This document shows positions 1 to 6,207 of a stretch of 7,814 nucleotides of DNA, piece by piece. The translations under genes were made by a program, and so were the position numbers. The DNA is taken from NCBI GenBank assembly GCA_025350285.1, contig JANXYE010000325.1:1-7814 (forward strand). The letters run 5' to 3'. Source of the DNA: Chloroflexota bacterium (lineage in GTDB: Bacteria; Chloroflexota; Dehalococcoidia; Tepidiformales; Tepidiformaceae). Under the pieces are notes generated by a model. It did no database searches and was not told the origin of the DNA. It saw only the letters and a list, made by a program, of their open reading frames with translations. Within the stretch, counting starts at the first letter, position 1, and every line of letters starts with the position of its first letter.

Positions 1-65
1 GGGCTAATCCGCGGCGTTTCCCGCGTCCGGCGATGCCGGTATGCTTCCGCGCCAGGAGAACGCCC

Positions 66-419
66 ATGTATGCCGGAGACGAATGGCTCGCCCCAGGTAA
101 CCGAGGACGCGGCGGGAGCACTTACCTGCTCTCGCAGATCCTGGACGACACCGGAAGCGGCCATAACGTGGTCAGCACCGCGTTCGTCGAATGCCTGTCC
201 ATGAACCGCGCGGACGGCCCGGCCGACACGAAGCCCATCGGCGAAACAGAGTTGGTGCAGGGCGTAGTGGCGATGAGCGCGAGCGGTGGCTTCGGTGCGA
301 CGCGGGTGGCCGGCGGCATCGTAAGGCACGCGGATTTGATGCTTGGCGACGGCGTTGCGCCGACCAGAGCGCACACTGGGAGACCAGCACCCCCTGCGCC
401 CAGGAGCATCTCTGCTTAA
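66..419 (+). pseudogene. Remnant of an Amidohydro_2-type metal-dependent hydrolase
   Basis: The reading frame encodes 117 residues from the ATG at 66, which has an AGGAG ribosome binding site at 54-58 with 7-nt spacing; an earlier in-frame ATG at 33 has none. Residues around 19-100 resemble the N-terminal part of TIM-barrel amidohydrolases as I remember that family: a YLL...LDDTGSGHNVV segment, then FVEC, a RADGP segment, the GETE segment, an AMSASG segment, and a GIV..ADL.LGD segment. Intact members run to roughly 300 or more residues, and the barrel continues after this point. Here similarity fades near position 375, becomes Pro/Ala/Arg-rich and stops at 419. The metal-binding HxH motif expected just before the YLL segment is not visible. 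I infer a truncated, decaying gene; the good ribosome binding site leaves open that a short product is still made. The family call is from recognition of the motif string, not from a search. Confidence 0.5.
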
Positions 420-635
420 GCCGCGTTCAGCCCCGCCAAACGGCCCACCGCGAACGTCGCGCACAGCGCCGCAAGAAGAGCGCGCTGGCCGGACAGACCG
501 CCCTCGCCAAGAACCGCGCGGCGCCCTTGCTTCCACGCCCACGGCCATCCGGCCAAAGACCATCCCTGCAAGCGCTACCGCGCCAGCAGCCCTCGCCGCG
601 CAAAACTTTGAATCGCACCCGCGGGGCCGGGACAT
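420..635. other. Gene-free stretch between the hydrolase remnant and rpmB
   Basis: This stretch is GC-rich. Open frames cross it, but their products are Arg/Pro/Ala-rich with no recognisable motif, and none has a convincing ribosome binding site. No tRNA, strong hairpin or repeat was seen. It may contain further decayed hydrolase sequence plus the downstream region of rpmB. Confidence 0.4.
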
Positions 636-839
636 TTAGTCTTTGACGATAGTCCGCAGGCAGCGGGTACAGAGGTTGAGGCGGCGATAGGCCCCACCAA
701 CCATTACGCGGTGTTTGCCCACGTTCGGCTTGAACTGGCGGCTCTTATGGACAGCCTTCCGCTCCCAGCGGCCGCCGTGGGTGTGCCGGATGTGCCGGCC
801 AAACATCGTAGTCTTTTCGCAAGCGTCGCAGGCGGCCAT
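636..839 (-). CDS. rpmB: 50S ribosomal protein L28 (zinc-ribbon form)
   Basis: The 67-residue protein has the size and layout of bacterial L28, a component of the large ribosomal subunit. The N-terminal CxxC (C4, C7) and C-terminal CxxC (C57, C60) form the zinc-ribbon cysteine set of the zinc-binding version of L28. Between them are the basic RRxxHTxGGRWxRK-type segment and the VGGAYRRLNLCTRC-type C-terminus typical of the family. The ATG at 839 is preceded on the minus strand by AAAGGA with 9-nt spacing, which supports this start. The gene is divergent from the FakA-like gene, 79 bp away. An rpmB gene close to a yloV/fakA gene is familiar from Firmicutes, but there yloU (Asp23 family) lies between them and is missing here. 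Identification is secure. Confidence 0.96.
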   Translation of the reverse strand: MAACDACEKTTMFGRHIRHTHGGRWERKAVHKSRQFKPNVGKHRVMVGGAYRRLNLCTRCLRTIVKD

Positions 840-879
840 GCGTGGTCGTCCTTTATCTGTGAGAATCTAGTCCGACGAT

Positions 880-901
880 GCTAACAGCCACTCCGGTTAG
901 C
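880..901. promoter_or_regulatory. Inverted repeat in the rpmB/fakA divergent gap
   Basis: GCTAAC (880-885) and GTTAGC (896-901) form a perfect 6-bp inverted repeat with a 10-nt spacer. On the minus strand it falls between a weak -35-like TTGGCC (902-907) and a -10-like TAGCAT (878-883) that could drive rpmB. It may be an operator or chance; no regulator gene is in the window. Confidence 0.35.
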
Positions 902-918
902 GGCCAAGCCAGCGCGGG

Positions 919-2547
919 ATGCCGGGCCATATGACCAGCGACCCGAACTTCGAAGCGCTCAGCGGAGACACCCTGTTGGATCTGTTCGCGAGCGCGGCCG
1001 TCATGCTCCGGGCGGCGGCCGGGCGCATCGACGCCATCAACGTCTATCCAGTGCCAGATGGCGACACGGGTTCGAACATGGCCGCGACACTCGAAGAAGC
1101 CGTTGGGCGAGCACGGGCGGCTGCCGGCTCAGGCGGTGCCGGCGACGTACTGATGGCCCTGGCCCGTGGCGCCCTCTACGGCGCCCGCGGCAACTCGGGC
1201 GTCATTCTCTCCCAGGCGTTGCGCGGAATGGCCTCCGAAGTCACGGACGACACGCTCGACGGTGCTGCTCTGGCCCGCGCCCTGGAGACGGGGTCCACCG
1301 CGGCCTATTCCGCCGTGAGCAAGCCGGTTGAAGGCACCATGCTGACGGTCTTGCGCGCGGCCGCCGCGGGCGCCCGGCAGGCCGCTGACGCGGGCGGAAA
1401 CGTCTTGAGCACGTTGTCCGCGGCGGTCGCCGGCGCGGAGACGGCGGAGGCGCTTACGCCCACGCAGCTGCCTTCGCTGGCCGAAGCCGGCGTGACGGAC
1501 TCGGGCGGCGAGGGCGTCTGCGTCATCCTTCGCGGCCTGTTGGCGGGGATCGACGGTGAGACGCGGGACGTGACCCCCAGGCACACGATCTCCGCGCCCA
1601 TCGCCAGCCTCGCCGGGCACGCGAGCGACGAGTTCGGGTTCTGCACCGAGTTTCTGATCGAAGCGGAGCTGGCGGAGTTGGACCTCGAAGCGGTGCGCCA
1701 GCTAGTGGAGGCTGGCCCGAACCGTAGCGTGGTGGTGGTCGGCGACGCGACACTGGCCCGCGTCCACGTCCACACGGATCACCCGGAGGCGCTCATTTCG
1801 GCTGCCTCCAGCTTCGGCCGCGTGAGCCGGGTCAAGATCGAAGACATGGACGCACAGCGGAAACGGTTCGGCCAGACGGGCTCCGGCGCCGGGACGAAAC
1901 TCGCTGTCCTGGCGCTCGCGCCTGGGCCGGGCTTTCAGGCCATCTTCGCCGGCCTGGGCGCGCGCACGCTACCGCTGGGGGCGGTCGCGAAGCCTTCGGC
2001 TGGGGACCTTGCGTCGGCCGCCGATGGGCTCCGCCTGGCGGACGTCATTCTGCTTCCCAATCACTCGAATGTATTGATGGCGGCGGAGCAGGCGGTGGCC
2101 CTCGCGCGTTGCACGCTACACGTAGTCCTATCCCGGTCGGCGCCCGAGGGCATTGCGGCCGCCCTTGCGTTCGACGCCGCGCGTTCAGTCGCCGAGAACG
2201 TCGAGACGATGCTGGCGGCCGTCGCTAGCGTCCAGACCGTGGAGGTGACCCAGGCCGCCGCTGACCGGACCGCTGATGGCGTGACCATGAGCGCCGGTGA
2301 CGACATCGCGCTTCTGGACGGGCGACTGGTGGCGGCGGCCTGCTCGCCGCTCGATGCGCTTCTTGCCGGGCTGGCGAAAGCCGAGGTGGCGGCCGCCAAC
2401 CTCATCACCATCTACGCGGGGGCAGGTATTTCCAGCGCGGAACTGGGCGAAGCCCGGGCGGCGGTCCTGGAGCGATTCCGCGTTGAGGTTGAAGGCTTAT
2501 CCGGCGGGCAGGATCTCTATACATTCGTCGCGTCTATCGAGCGATAG
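919..2547 (+). CDS. fakA: DAK2-domain fatty acid kinase subunit A (FakA/YloV-like)
   Basis: This 542-residue cytoplasmic protein has the length and domain order of the YloV/FakA family. FakA phosphorylates fatty acids held by a FakB (DegV-type) carrier, feeding exogenous fatty acids into phospholipid synthesis. The N-terminal DhaL/DAK2 nucleotide-binding domain (about residues 15-212) carries the Mg-ATP motif VPDGDTGSNM (D47, D49, N53), a GARGNSGVILSQ segment near 88-100, PVEGTML, and DSGGEGV near 194. The middle domain has FGFCTEF (C242) and HVHTDHP (H283, H285), matching the Cys/His residues that bind zinc in characterised FakA. The C-terminal third resembles the FakB-contacting region and ends in a GGQDLYTF-type segment. 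The start could be 919 or the in-frame ATG at 931; neither has a strong ribosome binding site. No FakB, PlsX or PlsY gene is in the window, so the partner must lie elsewhere. A stand-alone dihydroxyacetone kinase subunit is unlikely because DhaL is only about 210 residues. Confidence 0.88.
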   Translation: MPGHMTSDPNFEALSGDTLLDLFASAAVMLRAAAGRIDAINVYPVPDGDTGSNMAATLEEAVGRARAAAGSGGAGDVLMALARGALYGARGNSGVILSQALRGMASEVTDDTLDGAALARALETGSTAAYSAVSKPVEGTMLTVLRAAAAGARQAADAGGNVLSTLSAAVAGAETAEALTPTQLPSLAEAGVTDSGGEGVCVILRGLLAGIDGETRDVTPRHTISAPIASLAGHASDEFGFCTEFLIEAELAELDLEAVRQLVEAGPNRSVVVVGDATLARVHVHTDHPEALISAASSFGRVSRVKIEDMDAQRKRFGQTGSGAGTKLAVLALAPGPGFQAIFAGLGARTLPLGAVAKPSAGDLASAADGLRLADVILLPNHSNVLMAAEQAVALARCTLHVVLSRSAPEGIAAALAFDAARSVAENVETMLAAVASVQTVEVTQAAADRTADGVTMSAGDDIALLDGRLVAAACSPLDALLAGLAKAEVAAANLITIYAGAGISSAELGEARAAVLERFRVEVEGLSGGQDLYTFVASIER

Positions 2548-2559
2548 CCAACCGCATGA

Positions 2560-2616
2560 GCCGGCGATCCTTTTACCGGCCCCGGCCGTACTCCTATCGC
2601 CGGATACTACCGGCGA
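2560..2616 (+). promoter_or_regulatory. Two GC-rich stem-loops between fakA and the cupredoxin gene
   Basis: GCCGG (2560-2564) can pair with CCGGC (2576-2580). A stronger perfect 7-bp hairpin follows, TCGCCGG (2597-2603) with CCGGCGA (2610-2616) and a 6-nt loop. They sit 13-69 nt after the fakA stop and just before the cupredoxin ribosome binding site. They could attenuate read-through from fakA or structure the cupredoxin leader. No T-tract follows, so a standard terminator is not supported. Confidence 0.4.
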
Positions 2617-2638
2617 ACCGAATTTGGAGGGAGTACAT

Positions 2639-3097
2639 ATGTTCAACGTTTCATTGTGGCTCAGGGCGGCAGCCGTTTTGGCGGTGGCGGTTTCGGGCGT
2701 GGCGCTCGCCGCCTGCGGAGGCGACGACGCCAAGCCCGCCACGACCGCCGCGACCACGGCGGCGAGCAACGCCACGACAAAGGCAGCCACGACGGCCGCA
2801 GCCACAACGGCCGCGTCCGGGGCCACGGGTTCAGCCGCCAAGGTGCAGATCGCCGACAACAGCTTTACCCCGAGCGTCAAGATCAAAGCCGGCGGGAAGG
2901 TCACGTGGGACTGGACCGGGAGCGCCGCGCCGCATTCCGTCGTCGGTACGAGCGACAACGCGACGACGCTCCTCAAATCCGAGCGTAACAGCGGTGGCAA
3001 GGGCACATACGAGGTGACGTTCCCGACGGCGGGCACCTACAAGTACCAGTGCGGGGTGCACGGCCCTTCCATGTCCGGCGAAGTTATCGTCGAGTAG
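2639..3097 (+). CDS. Plastocyanin-like type 1 copper lipoprotein
   Basis: The product is a 152-residue exported blue-copper protein. Residues 1-26 are a lipoprotein signal peptide with lipobox L23-A24-A25-C26, so the mature protein should be anchored by a lipidated Cys on the outer face of the membrane. Residues 30-67 form a low-complexity Ala/Thr linker that would hold the domain away from the membrane. The cupredoxin domain (about 68-152) shows all four type 1 copper ligands: H99 in APHSVVG, then C138, H141 and M145 in CGVHGPSM. Such domains shuttle single electrons. The start is set by GGAGG at 2626-2630, 8 nt before the ATG; this is the strongest ribosome binding site in the window. It follows fakA on the same strand by 91 bp but shares no evident function with it. 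No cytochrome, oxidase or nitrite reductase lies nearby, so its redox partners are unknown. Confidence 0.9.
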   Translation: MFNVSLWLRAAAVLAVAVSGVALAACGGDDAKPATTAATTAASNATTKAATTAAATTAASGATGSAAKVQIADNSFTPSVKIKAGGKVTWDWTGSAAPHSVVGTSDNATTLLKSERNSGGKGTYEVTFPTAGTYKYQCGVHGPSMSGEVIVE

Positions 3098-3160
3098 CAT
3101 CGCCCAATCTACACGCGATAGGTTGAGCCGTGCAGGCTTCGCAGGGCGGAATCGAAACGA

Positions 3161-3193
3161 AAACGGGCCCGGCGAGATTTGCCGGGCCCGTTT
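3161..3193. terminator. Strong hairpin between convergent genes, probably a bidirectional terminator
   Basis: The sequence 3161-3173 (AAACGGGCCCGGC) is perfectly complementary to 3181-3193, giving a 13-bp stem with a 7-nt loop. The A-run at the left foot and TTT at the right foot give short U-tracts on both strands. It lies 63 nt after the cupredoxin stop and 54 nt beyond the exporter stop, exactly where both transcripts should end. Confidence 0.8.
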
Positions 3194-3247
3194 CGCGTCC
3201 GGCCTAAAGGACGAAGTCTTCCGTGTAACCTATAGATGTTAGGTTGC

Positions 3248-4897
3248 TTAGTGACCCACGACTAGCGCCGGCGCATCGCCTGCCTTTCCGTCATCGCCAG
3301 CGGCCGGCGTGGCGTGGAAGGTCCGCCGCAAGGGGATCTCCTTCATCATAAGGAGGAGCAAGACAGATAGCCCGGCAACGATCGCGGCGCCCGTGAAGAT
3401 ATCCTGGACAGCGCTTGCGATGGACTCGCGCTGCGCCCGCAGGGTTTCATTGAGGACCGCCTGCCCGCCGGGTTGGGCGAGGATCGAGTCGCGGATCGGG
3501 TTGTAAACGGCGGGGTTGAGGTTGAGCGTCGGGTCCTCGAAGCGGACGGCCGTAGCACCGAGCTGCGCCCTGGTATCGGCCGAGAGGTTGTTTTCGAACC
3601 CGGATTCGTAGGAGTTCGTGAGGACCACGGCAAAGATGGCGATGCCAAAGACGCTGCCGATCTGGCGGAAGAACTGGCTGGAGGAGCTGGCGACACCGAG
3701 ATGTTCGTACGCGACGGCGTTCTGAACGCTCAGTGAGAGGGTGGGCATCACGAGTCCAAAGCCAATCCCGAGCAAGACCATGTAGGCGCTGATGGCGAGC
3801 CGGCTCACGTCCGTGTCGATCGTGCGGAGGAACATCATCGCGACGAAGACCGCGACCGCGCCGAGAACCGTCTGGATACGGTAGTGCCCGGTGCGCGCGA
3901 TAACCTGGCCGCCGATGACGCTCGCGGCGAGGAGGCCGAACGACTGGGGCGTGCCGATAATGCCAGACGCCGTCGCCGAGGCGCTCAAGGCAGTCTGGAC
4001 GAAGAGCCCCAGGTATTGGAGTGCCCCGAACATGCCCATCCCCATGATGAACACCACGATGTTCGAAATGAGGAACGTTTGGTTCTTGAACAGATAGAGC
4101 GGAAGGATCGGCTCTGGGTGCCTGGATTCCTGGAAGACGAACCAGGCAATCGCAAGGGCGCCAGCGATGAACAGGCCGATAATCTGCGGCGAGGCCCAGT
4201 CGTAGTCTTTGCCCGCCCATTCGAACGCGAGCAGCAGGACGACCGCGGCCACGGACAGGATTGACGCCCCAACCCAGTCGATCCGGGGTCGCACGACGCC
4301 GTGCCGAGACGGGAGGTTGCGCCAAATAGCCGGGAACGCGATCAGACAGAACGGCACGTTGATGAAGAAGACCCAGCGCCATCCGCCGCTGTCTGTGAGG
4401 AACCCGCCGACGGTCGGCCCGAGGATGCTCGCGAGACTGAACACGCCGGTGAACAGCCCCATGAACTTGCTGCGCTCTGAAGGCGGAAAGATATCGCCGA
4501 TAGAAGCGAATACCGATGCGAAGATCATGCCGCCGCCGAGGCCCTGCACCCCGCGGAAGATGACCAGGCTGACCATCGAGGGGGCAAACCCGCAGGCAAT
4601 GGAACTGACGAAGAAGAGCGCGATGCCCGCCAGTACGAACGTCCGCCGCCCGTAGATGTCGCTCAGTTTACCGGTGAGCGGCACGACGATCGTCGATGTG
4701 AGCATGTAGCTCGTGGCCAGCCAGGCGTAGAGGTTGAAACCGCCGAGGTCCGCCACGATGCGCGGCGTCGCGGTCGCGACCACCGTCTGATCCACCGCCC
4801 CGATGAACATCGCGAGCATCAAGCTGACGACCAGGAGCCACTTCTGGCGTTTGCTAAGGATTTCGCCGAGCGGTTGTCCGGCACTCACTGAGCGCAT
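3248..4897 (-). CDS. DHA2-family (EmrB/QacA) 14-TM drug:H+ antiporter
   Basis: The start at 4897 gives 549 residues, with GGAG 6 nt upstream on the minus strand. The open frame continues to 5011, but that extension is Arg-rich, lacks a ribosome binding site, and would bury the operator-like repeat. It is an inner-membrane major facilitator transporter, likely exporting drugs or other amphipathic compounds in exchange for protons. Features include D36 in the TM1 motif VDQTVVATATP, motif A GKLSDIYGRR (76-85), the motif B region RGVQGLGGG (115-123), motif C in SLASILGPTVGGFL (154-167), and WRWVFFINVP (173-182), the hallmark of 14-TM DHA2 members. A polar loop of about 75 residues before the last helix is also typical. 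The C-terminal tail is short and cytoplasmic. The substrate cannot be read from sequence. The gene is convergent with the cupredoxin gene and divergent from the xylanase gene, with an operator-like palindrome 14 nt before its start. Confidence 0.9.
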   Translation of the reverse strand: MRSVSAGQPLGEILSKRQKWLLVVSLMLAMFIGAVDQTVVATATPRIVADLGGFNLYAWLATSYMLTSTIVVPLTGKLSDIYGRRTFVLAGIALFFVSSIACGFAPSMVSLVIFRGVQGLGGGMIFASVFASIGDIFPPSERSKFMGLFTGVFSLASILGPTVGGFLTDSGGWRWVFFINVPFCLIAFPAIWRNLPSRHGVVRPRIDWVGASILSVAAVVLLLAFEWAGKDYDWASPQIIGLFIAGALAIAWFVFQESRHPEPILPLYLFKNQTFLISNIVVFIMGMGMFGALQYLGLFVQTALSASATASGIIGTPQSFGLLAASVIGGQVIARTGHYRIQTVLGAVAVFVAMMFLRTIDTDVSRLAISAYMVLLGIGFGLVMPTLSLSVQNAVAYEHLGVASSSSQFFRQIGSVFGIAIFAVVLTNSYESGFENNLSADTRAQLGATAVRFEDPTLNLNPAVYNPIRDSILAQPGGQAVLNETLRAQRESIASAVQDIFTGAAIVAGLSVLLLLMMKEIPLRRTFHATPAAGDDGKAGDAPALVVGH

Positions 4898-4910
4898 GCG
4901 CGTCTCCGAC

Positions 4911-4928
4911 GTTAACGAGAACGTTAAC
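4911..4928. promoter_or_regulatory. Perfect 7-4-7 palindrome, probable repressor operator of the exporter
   Basis: GTTAACG-AGAA-CGTTAAC is a perfect inverted repeat of two 7-bp arms; ACGTTAAC also occurs as a direct repeat with a 12-nt period (4909-4916 and 4921-4928). It starts 14 nt upstream of the exporter ATG. A weak minus-strand promoter (-10 TACAGT at 4935-4940, -35 TTTCGC at 4958-4963, 17-nt spacer) would place the transcription start at the edge of this site. DHA2 exporters are often controlled by TetR- or MarR-family repressors at such sites; no regulator is present here. Confidence 0.6.
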
Positions 4929-4941
4929 CTCGCCACTGTAC

Positions 4942-4968
4942 AGATACTTCGCATAAGGCGAAATACCT
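4942..4968. repeat. Imperfect 11-bp inverted repeat in the exporter/xylanase gap
   Basis: AGATACTTCGC (4942-4952) pairs with GCGAAATACCT (4958-4968) at 9 of 11 positions around a 5-nt loop. The inner five pairs are perfect. It overlaps the putative -35 of the exporter promoter and may be a second protein-binding site. Confidence 0.45.
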
Positions 4969-4979
4969 TGGCGTGCTTC

Positions 4980-4995
4980 CTGGCCAAACGGCCAG
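4980..4995. repeat. 6-bp hairpin/inverted repeat upstream of the xylanase gene
   Basis: CTGGCC (4980-4985) and GGCCAG (4990-4995) are separated by AAAC and form a perfect palindrome 66 nt before the xylanase start. It could be an operator for the plus-strand transcript or a leader hairpin. Confidence 0.35.
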
Positions 4996-5060
4996 CCAGC
5001 GAGACCGTCAAGCAGGTGCGGCTGCGCGAGGACGGGGGCTGCGTCGATCATGAACTCTGT

Positions 5061-6170
5061 ATGACGCGATTGCTCTCACGGCGAGCGCTCCTTTCCGTCG
5101 CCGCCGCCGGTATCGCCGCCGCCGCCTGCGGCTCCGATACCGCCGCACCCGGCGGCCCCCCACTGCGCGAGCGTGCGGCCGCTCGGGGGCTGGTCTACGG
5201 GGCGGCCGGCGATGTCGAACTCACCACGAACCAACAGCTCGGAACCACGTTCGTACGCGAAGCCGGCGCCTTCGTCCCAGAAGTGTCGCTGAAGTGGGCG
5301 GCCCTGCGTCCGGCGTCAGACACATTCGACTTCGTGGCCAGCGATGCCCTCATCGCCTGGGCGGGCGCCCGCACCATCCTCGTACGCGGCCACGCGCTTG
5401 CCTGGCACCAGGCACTGCCCAATTGGTTCGCGGGAGTAGCGAACGAGCAGACGGCGGGTGGCTTCCTTGACGCACACATCGCCGCCGTGGCCGGGCGCTA
5501 CAGCGGCCGGGTAGGGAGCTGGGACGTCGTCAACGAGCCCCTCGACCCCTTCAGCGACCGTGACGACGGTCTGCGCGAAGAATCTCCCTGGCTCCGCTTG
5601 CTGGGGCCGGCGTACATCGCGCGGGCATTCGTGGCGGCGCGTGAAGCTGACGCGACGGCCGTTCTGACGCTCAACGAGTACGGCTTCGAAAACGACCCCG
5701 GGGCGGCGAGGAAACGCGCTGACTTCCTGCGCCTCATCGGACGGCTGAAGGATAGTGGGACTCCCATCCAGGCCGCTGGCCTCCAGGCCCATCTCTTGCA
5801 GAACAATCCGAGGTGGGCGGAATTCGACGCCACGGGCTACTCAAAGTTCCTCGGCGAACTCGCGGCGATGGGGCTGCAGCTCTTCGTTACCGAATTGGAC
5901 GTGAACGATACGGCGTTCCCACAGGACGCAAGGACGCGCGACGCCGCGGTCGCGAGCGTTTACCGCGACTACCTGGGTGTGGCGCTGGCCGAGCCAGCGG
6001 TGAAGATGGTCACGACCTGGGGCCTCTCAGACCGCACGAGCTGGATAGACCGCTCCTACCCGCGCAAGGACGGCGCCCACGCCCGGCCGCTGCCCCTGGA
6101 CGCGGGATACCAGCGAAAAGCCGCCTGGGAAGCCGTGGCAACGGCCTTCGACCGCGCCCCGAAACGGTAG
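5061..6170 (+). CDS. GH10 endo-1,4-beta-xylanase, Tat-exported lipoprotein
   Basis: The 369-residue protein is a glycoside hydrolase family 10 enzyme, which cleaves internal beta-1,4 bonds of xylan with retention of configuration. The N-terminus has a twin-arginine motif (S6-R7-R8-A-L-L), a hydrophobic stretch and a lipobox-like AAAC with C23, so it should fold in the cytoplasm, leave by the Tat pathway and stay lipid-anchored. The single (beta/alpha)8 catalytic domain (about 40-365) contains RGHALAWHQALPNW, the acid/base Glu E159 in WDVVNEPL, QAHLL, the nucleophile Glu E278 in VTELDV, and TTWGLSDRTSWI. All the hallmark active-site residues are present and there is no carbohydrate-binding module. 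The start at 5061 is chosen because it opens the signal peptide; an in-frame GTG at 5016 and a frame running back to 4803 (inside the exporter gene) are possible but unlikely. The ribosome binding site is poor. No other polysaccharide-degradation gene is near. Confidence 0.9.
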   Translation: MTRLLSRRALLSVAAAGIAAAACGSDTAAPGGPPLRERAAARGLVYGAAGDVELTTNQQLGTTFVREAGAFVPEVSLKWAALRPASDTFDFVASDALIAWAGARTILVRGHALAWHQALPNWFAGVANEQTAGGFLDAHIAAVAGRYSGRVGSWDVVNEPLDPFSDRDDGLREESPWLRLLGPAYIARAFVAAREADATAVLTLNEYGFENDPGAARKRADFLRLIGRLKDSGTPIQAAGLQAHLLQNNPRWAEFDATGYSKFLGELAAMGLQLFVTELDVNDTAFPQDARTRDAAVASVYRDYLGVALAEPAVKMVTTWGLSDRTSWIDRSYPRKDGAHARPLPLDAGYQRKAAWEAVATAFDRAPKR

Positions 6171-6195
6171 CGCGGCGCCTGCGAGCGCCACTGCC

Positions 6196-6201
6196 TATAC
6201 T
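6196..6201 (+). promoter_or_regulatory. -10 element suggesting a leaderless transcript
   Basis: TATACT lies six bases before the GTG at 6208, the spacing at which transcription would begin on the start codon itself. No ribosome binding site precedes the GTG and no -35 box is visible. Confidence 0.35.
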
Positions 6202-6207
6202 TCGCCG

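Noticed and set aside
191..646. Plus-strand open frames of 98-151 codons at 191-646 and 343-639
   Set aside because: They are Arg/Pro-rich, have no motif or ribosome binding site, and overlap the better-supported hydrolase remnant or run into rpmB. Typical spurious frames in GC-rich DNA.
1129..1775. Long minus-strand open frames inside the fakA gene
   Set aside because: They lie antisense to a gene with clear DAK2 motifs and have compositions typical of mirror frames. No independent signal supports them.
2737..2830. Tandem DNA repeat in the cupredoxin gene
   Set aside because: The repetition is at protein level (Ala/Thr linker). Codons vary and there is no fixed DNA period, so it is annotated as a linker rather than a repeat array.
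3447..4382. A 311-codon minus-strand frame overlapping the exporter gene
   Set aside because: It is an out-of-frame shadow of the exporter on the same strand, very Arg-rich, and has no membrane segments or recognisable domain.
4898..5011. N-terminal extension of the exporter to the ATG at 5011
   Set aside because: The extra 38 residues are basic and unlike DHA2 N-termini, and no ribosome binding site is present. The ATG at 4897 has GGAG at proper spacing.
4803..5060. Upstream extension of the xylanase frame to 4803
   Set aside because: It would overlap the 5' part of the exporter gene and bury the Tat/lipoprotein signal peptide inside the protein.
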